DNA of 64,000 nt from Pseudoxanthomonas sp. (GTDB lineage: Bacteria > Pseudomonadota > Gammaproteobacteria > Xanthomonadales > Xanthomonadaceae), in NCBI RefSeq assembly GCF_027498035.1, contig NZ_CP114978.1, positions 310,001-374,000 of the forward strand, read 5' to 3'. The translations under genes were made by a program, and so were the position numbers. The notes below the pieces were generated by a model, which was given only the letters and a program-made list of their open reading frames with translations, did not search any database and was not told the DNA's origin. Of this stretch, positions 60,714-64,000 are shown piece after piece (positions within the stretch are counted from its first letter, which is position 1; every line of letters begins with the position of its first letter).

Positions 60714-62566
60714 ACGCCACGTCCGCGCCGCATCGCCTGGCCCTGATCGGCAATCCGAACTGCGGCAAGACCGCATTGTTCAACCTGCTGACCGGCAGCC
60801 GCCAGAAGGTGGCCAACTACGCCGGCGTCACCGTCGAGCGCAAGGAGGGTCGCTTCCAGGGTGCCAACGGGCAGCACTACGCGCTGCTGGACCTGCCTGG
60901 CGCCTACAGCCTCAATGCTGCCAGCCTGGACGAGGCGATCACCCGCGACCTGTGTCGCGGCTTCCTGCCCGGCGAACCGGCGCCGGATGCGCTGGTCTGC
61001 GTGGTCGATGCCACCAACCTGCGCCTGAACCTGCGATTCGTGCTGGAACTGCTGCGCCTGGGCCGCCCGGTGATCCTGGCGATCAACATGGCCGACGCCG
61101 CGCGCCGGCGCGGGATCAGCATCGACCTGGGCGTGCTGCAGCGCGAGCTGGGCATCCCGGTGGTGGAGACGGTCGCGGTGCGTTCCAACGGCGCGCAGGC
61201 GTTGCTGGAACAGATCGACCGCCTCATCGCCAATCCACAGCCGCCGGCGCACGTGCTGCCCGACGATGCCGACCTGCACGCCGAGACATGGCGCCTGCTG
61301 TCGCTGGCGGTGACCATGCCCACGCGCACCGCGCATATCGACGACACGCTGGACCGCTGGCTGCTGCATCCGGTGTTCGGCCTGGTGGCGCTGGCGGTGG
61401 TGATGTTCCTGATCTTCCAGGCCGTCTATGCCTGGGCCACGCCGCTGATGGACGGCATTGATGCCGGCACCGCCTGGCTGGGGGCGTGGGTGGGTGGCGT
61501 GCTGCCCGAAGGCCCGCTCAACAGCCTGCTGACCGACGGCATCATCGCCGGCCTGGGCGGGGTGATCGTGTTCCTGCCGCAGATCCTGATCCTGTTCGCC
61601 TTCATCCTGGCGCTTGAGGAATCGGGCTACCTGCCGCGCGCGGCATTCCTGCTGGACCGGCTGATGTCCAAGGCCGGGCTGTCGGGGCGTTCTTTCATCC
61701 CGCTGTTGTCCAGCTTTGCCTGCGCCATTCCCGGGATCATGGCGACCCGTTCCATCCAGGATCCACGCGATCGCCTGGCCACGATCCTGGTCGCGCCACT
61801 GATGACGTGTTCGGCGCGGTTGCCGGTGTATGCGCTGCTGATCGGCGCGTTCATCCCGCAACGGGAAGTCTGGGGCGTGCTGAACCTGCAGGGCCTGGTG
61901 CTGTTTAGCCTGTATTTCGTGGCCATCGTCAGCGCGCTGGCGGTGTCGTGGGTGATGAAGCGCTGGCGCCGTGACAAGAGCGAGCACCCGCTGTTGCTGG
62001 AGCTGCCGTCCTATCGCATTCCACACCTGCGCGATCTGGCCATCGGCCTGTCCGAGCGCGCGGTGATCTTCCTCAAGCGCGTGGGCGGCATCATCCTGGC
62101 CCTGACCGTGCTGCTGTGGGTGCTGCTGTCCTTCCCGGGCGCACCGGCCGATGCCACGCTGCCGGCGATCGACTACAGCTTCGCCGGGCGGATTGGCCAT
62201 GCGATGACCGCGGTTTTCGCGCCGCTTGGTTTCAACTGGCAGATCTGCATCGCGCTGATCCCTGGCCTGGCGGCGCGCGAAGTGGCAGTCTCTTCCCTGG
62301 CCACCGTCTACGCATTGTCCGGTGACGACGATGCCACCACCCAGGCGCTGTCGCCGCTGATCCACGATGGCTGGTCGTTGGCCACCGCGCTGTCGCTGCT
62401 GGTCTGGTACATCTACGCGCCCATGTGCCTGTCGACCCTGGCCACCATCAAGCGCGAGACCAACTCCTGGAAGCGCATGGCCTTTTCGGCCGGTTACCTG
62501 TTCGCGCTGGCCTACATTGCATCGCTGGTGACCTACCAGGTCGCCGTCGCACTTGGAGGTGGCTGA
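60710..62566 (+). CDS. feoB: Ferrous iron transporter B
   Basis: 618-aa inner membrane GTPase-coupled Fe2+ transporter. N-terminal G domain: G1 GNPNCGKT, G2 region VTVERKEGRF, G3 DLPGAYSL, G4 NMAD. The membrane part starts around residue 215 and has the two Gate motifs PRAAFLLDRLMSKAGLSGRS and LIPGLAAREVAVSSLATVY. It is shorter than the 770-residue E. coli protein, mainly in the linker between G domain and membrane region. The TTG start overlaps the feoA stop. Confidence 0.95.
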   Translation: MNATSAPHRLALIGNPNCGKTALFNLLTGSRQKVANYAGVTVERKEGRFQGANGQHYALLDLPGAYSLNAASLDEAITRDLCRGFLPGEPAPDALVCVVDATNLRLNLRFVLELLRLGRPVILAINMADAARRRGISIDLGVLQRELGIPVVETVAVRSNGAQALLEQIDRLIANPQPPAHVLPDDADLHAETWRLLSLAVTMPTRTAHIDDTLDRWLLHPVFGLVALAVVMFLIFQAVYAWATPLMDGIDAGTAWLGAWVGGVLPEGPLNSLLTDGIIAGLGGVIVFLPQILILFAFILALEESGYLPRAAFLLDRLMSKAGLSGRSFIPLLSSFACAIPGIMATRSIQDPRDRLATILVAPLMTCSARLPVYALLIGAFIPQREVWGVLNLQGLVLFSLYFVAIVSALAVSWVMKRWRRDKSEHPLLLELPSYRIPHLRDLAIGLSERAVIFLKRVGGIILALTVLLWVLLSFPGAPADATLPAIDYSFAGRIGHAMTAVFAPLGFNWQICIALIPGLAAREVAVSSLATVYALSGDDDATTQALSPLIHDGWSLATALSLLVWYIYAPMCLSTLATIKRETNSWKRMAFSAGYLFALAYIASLVTYQVAVALGGG

Positions 62567-62826
62567 TGGATCTGGCACTGCTCGCGCAGTACGTCGTGAT
62601 CGCGCTGGCGGCGCTGGTCAGCGCCTGGGTCGTGGCGAAGAAGCAGTTCCCCAACGCCACGCGCAGGACGCGGGTCGCGCTGGCATTGCCGATGCTGCGC
62701 GAAGGACGGCCTGGCTGGTTGCGTGCCCTGGGGCGATGGATCGCGCCGCCGGTCGCCCAGGGCGGTGCAGGTGCGTGCGGTGGCTGCAGCAGCTGCGAGC
62801 CTTCCACACCCAGCAGTCGCAAGTAA
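62566..62826 (+). CDS. Small Cys-rich membrane protein of the feo operon (DUF6587-like)
   Basis: 86 aa, one N-terminal transmembrane helix (LLAQYVVIALAALVSAWVVA), a basic middle and a C-terminal Cys cluster GACGGCSSCEP. Its ATG overlaps the feoB stop. Small membrane proteins with such a CxxC-like cluster follow feoB in several phyla in place of FeoC; a role in FeoB assembly or redox sensing is inferred from the position only. Confidence 0.8.
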   Translation: MDLALLAQYVVIALAALVSAWVVAKKQFPNATRRTRVALALPMLREGRPGWLRALGRWIAPPVAQGGAGACGGCSSCEPSTPSSRK

Positions 62827-62834
62827 GGCTGCAC

Positions 62835-62866
62835 ACGACAAGGGCCGCAGATGCGGCCCTTGTCGT
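62835..62866. terminator. Hairpin between feo and bactofilin operons
   Basis: ACGACAAGGGCCGC and its exact complement around four bases, between converging transcripts. Strong stem, but no T run on either side, so termination strength is uncertain. Confidence 0.6.
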
Positions 62867-62892
62867 CGATGGCTTCAGTAGCCAAGCTTGAA

Positions 62893-63273
62893 TCAGGACA
62901 GCCGGCGCTTGCCGCGCGGCGCGACCCCGCCGGTATGGGGGAACATTTCGACCGCCAGTGAGAACGTGCGCTTGTCGCCCGCGCGCAGGGCGCCGACGCC
63001 GACCACATGGCGATCCACTTCCTGCCCTCGTTCGTCGCGGATCACCACGACGGCGGTGTATTCGTAGGCATCAGCATCGTGCGGGTGCAGGACGGTTCCC
63101 TCCACCCGCAGCGGCACCTGGCGCATGGCTTCGCGCTTGCTGACGGTGACGGAATCGTCGAAGCGCAGGTGGTGCTTGCACGAGGGGCACACGGCCGCAG
63201 TCTCCAGGATCACGGCCTTGCAGTGCGGACAGGCGCGGGTCGCGCCTGCCGTGCCGGGACGGACACTGCTCAC
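62893..63273 (-). CDS. Zinc-ribbon protein, bactofilin partner
   Basis: 126 aa. The N-terminal zinc ribbon has four Cys in ACPHCKAVILETAAVCPSC; the rest is a beta-rich domain (LRVEGTVLHPHDADAYEYTA, VVVIRDERGQEVDRH). The start is the GTG that overlaps the bactofilin TCA stop by four bases (GTGA); longer frames upstream run through the bactofilin gene in the wrong phase. Function unknown; co-translation with a bactofilin suggests a role in the same structure. It ends in GKRRLS. Confidence 0.8.
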   Translation of the reverse strand: MSSVRPGTAGATRACPHCKAVILETAAVCPSCKHHLRFDDSVTVSKREAMRQVPLRVEGTVLHPHDADAYEYTAVVVIRDERGQEVDRHVVGVGALRAGDKRTFSLAVEMFPHTGGVAPRGKRRLS

Positions 63274-63791
63274 GCTGCGTCGTGGTCCTTGTCTTTCTTC
63301 TTCTCGCTGCCGTCCCAGCCGAAGTCGGCCTGGCCACGCATGCGTGCGCCCGAGGCAACCGTCATCGTGCCGCACTTGACGTCGCCGGTGAGCGCGCCGG
63401 ACGCCAGCAGCTCGACCTGTTTGGCCGCTTCGATGTTGCCTTCCAGCTCGCCTGCGATGACGACCTTGTTGGCCTTGACCCCCCCGCTGAGCTTGGCGCC
63501 TTGCTCGATGGTCAGGTCGCCCTGGACGTTGACGTCACCCTTGAACTTGCCGGCGATGCGGACGTGGCCGGTGCCCTCGATCTTGCCTTCGATGGTCAGG
63601 TCGGAGGCGATCAGCGATTCCTTGACCTCGCGGGTTGCAGGGCGGGGCGCGGACACGGGCGTCGGAGCAGGCGCGGCGGCAATGGGTTCGGGCATGGTGG
63701 GTACCGGGGCAGCGTCACGGATGGGAGTGGGGTCGGCGACGGGCGGTGGTGCGTCCTTCTTGCCGGACAACTGGTCTTTCCACATGGACAT
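63270..63791 (-). CDS. Bactofilin
   Basis: 173-aa cytoskeletal polymer-forming protein with a right-handed beta-helix (DUF583): SLIASDLTIEGKIEGTGHVR, GDVNVQGDLTIEQGAKLSG, VVIAGELEGNIEAAKQVELL, ASGALTGDVKCGTMTVASG. The first 50 residues are a Pro/Ala-rich, unstructured tail, and the end is Lys/Asp-rich, both usual for bactofilins. These proteins assemble on the inner membrane and help in cell shape or polar localisation. First gene of a two-gene unit reading toward the feo operon. Confidence 0.93.
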   Translation of the reverse strand: MSMWKDQLSGKKDAPPPVADPTPIRDAAPVPTMPEPIAAAPAPTPVSAPRPATREVKESLIASDLTIEGKIEGTGHVRIAGKFKGDVNVQGDLTIEQGAKLSGGVKANKVVIAGELEGNIEAAKQVELLASGALTGDVKCGTMTVASGARMRGQADFGWDGSEKKKDKDHDAA

Positions 63792-64000
63792 GTCGCAGGG
63801 TCTCCAAGTCGGGGAAACGGGACTATCGCGGCTATTACCACAGATGCGTTGTGACTGGCCTCACCAAATGGCCAGTAAAAGGCGCGTTTTCTGCCTTCCG
63901 ATCATCCTAACGTCGCCGTGCGTCGCGCACGTGGCAGGCGCAGGTGGCGTGCGCGGCATGTGCATGCGTCGGGTGGCTTCGGAGCCGCAAAAAGAAAGAG

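Noticed and set aside
60431..62578. 715-codon minus-strand frame opposite feoAB
   Set aside because: His/Gln/Arg-rich, typical antisense of GC-rich membrane protein coding; feoB is unmistakable on the plus strand.

Overview
GC-rich chromosomal DNA of a gamma-proteobacterium in the Xanthomonadaceae (Stenotrophomonas / Pseudoxanthomonas / Xanthomonas group; the genus cannot be settled from the window alone). The clues are a YerC/TrpR-family gene heading a complete his operon, a HpyO-type urate hydroxylase, a Xanthomonadales-type T4SS effector tail (XVIPCD), several large TonB-dependent receptors, and palindromic repeats that start with GTAG.

Layout. 1-9.7 kb: a leftward operon of flavin monooxygenases (NtaA/DszA type plus two luciferase-like enzymes), an FMN reductase, a DUF3088 protein, an M20 deacylase cut by the window edge and a TonB receptor. 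It faces a GlxA/AraC regulator and looks like scavenging of organosulfur compounds or modified amino acids. 9.8-11.4 kb: tRNA-Pro(CGG) and hisS. 12.7-20.3 kb: TrpR-like regulator and hisGDCBHAF-IE, most junctions overlapping by a few bases, with a palindromic candidate operator in front. 20.9-22.3 kb: secreted GH18 chitinase behind a LacI-type palindrome. 22.5-24.4 kb: a peptidoglycan-targeting effector with an XVIPCD tail, preceded by an LprI-like lipoprotein, presumably its immunity protein.

24.6-47.0 kb is a large purine catabolism island: uraD, puuE, a duplicated Oar-like TonB receptor on either side of an NCS2 purine permease, then hpxR-hpxD-hpxE-hpxY-hpxW-allC-pucG-hpxZ-hpyO-uraH and a PuuD-like orphan cytochrome c. 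Together these could take hypoxanthine through urate, allantoin, allantoate, ureidoglycine and oxalurate to oxalate and ammonia. The island carries signs of remodelling: a 5' puuE remnant left by the receptor duplication, a 164-bp palindrome inserted in frame in allC, allC running into pucG without a stop, a one-base frameshift in pucG, and a possible HpxX-HpxY fusion.

47.2-64 kb is mostly housekeeping: methionine salvage mtnBDC, two APC amino acid permeases, a Nudix hydrolase, serA divergent from D-2-hydroxyglutarate dehydrogenase, a DUF2388/DUF4105 secreted pair, the EF-P paralogue EfpL, an SDR dehydrogenase, a GNAT acetyltransferase, feoAB with a small Cys-rich membrane protein behind a Fur-box-like palindrome, and a bactofilin / zinc-ribbon pair. 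Long open frames on the strand opposite real genes are frequent because of the high GC and were not annotated.
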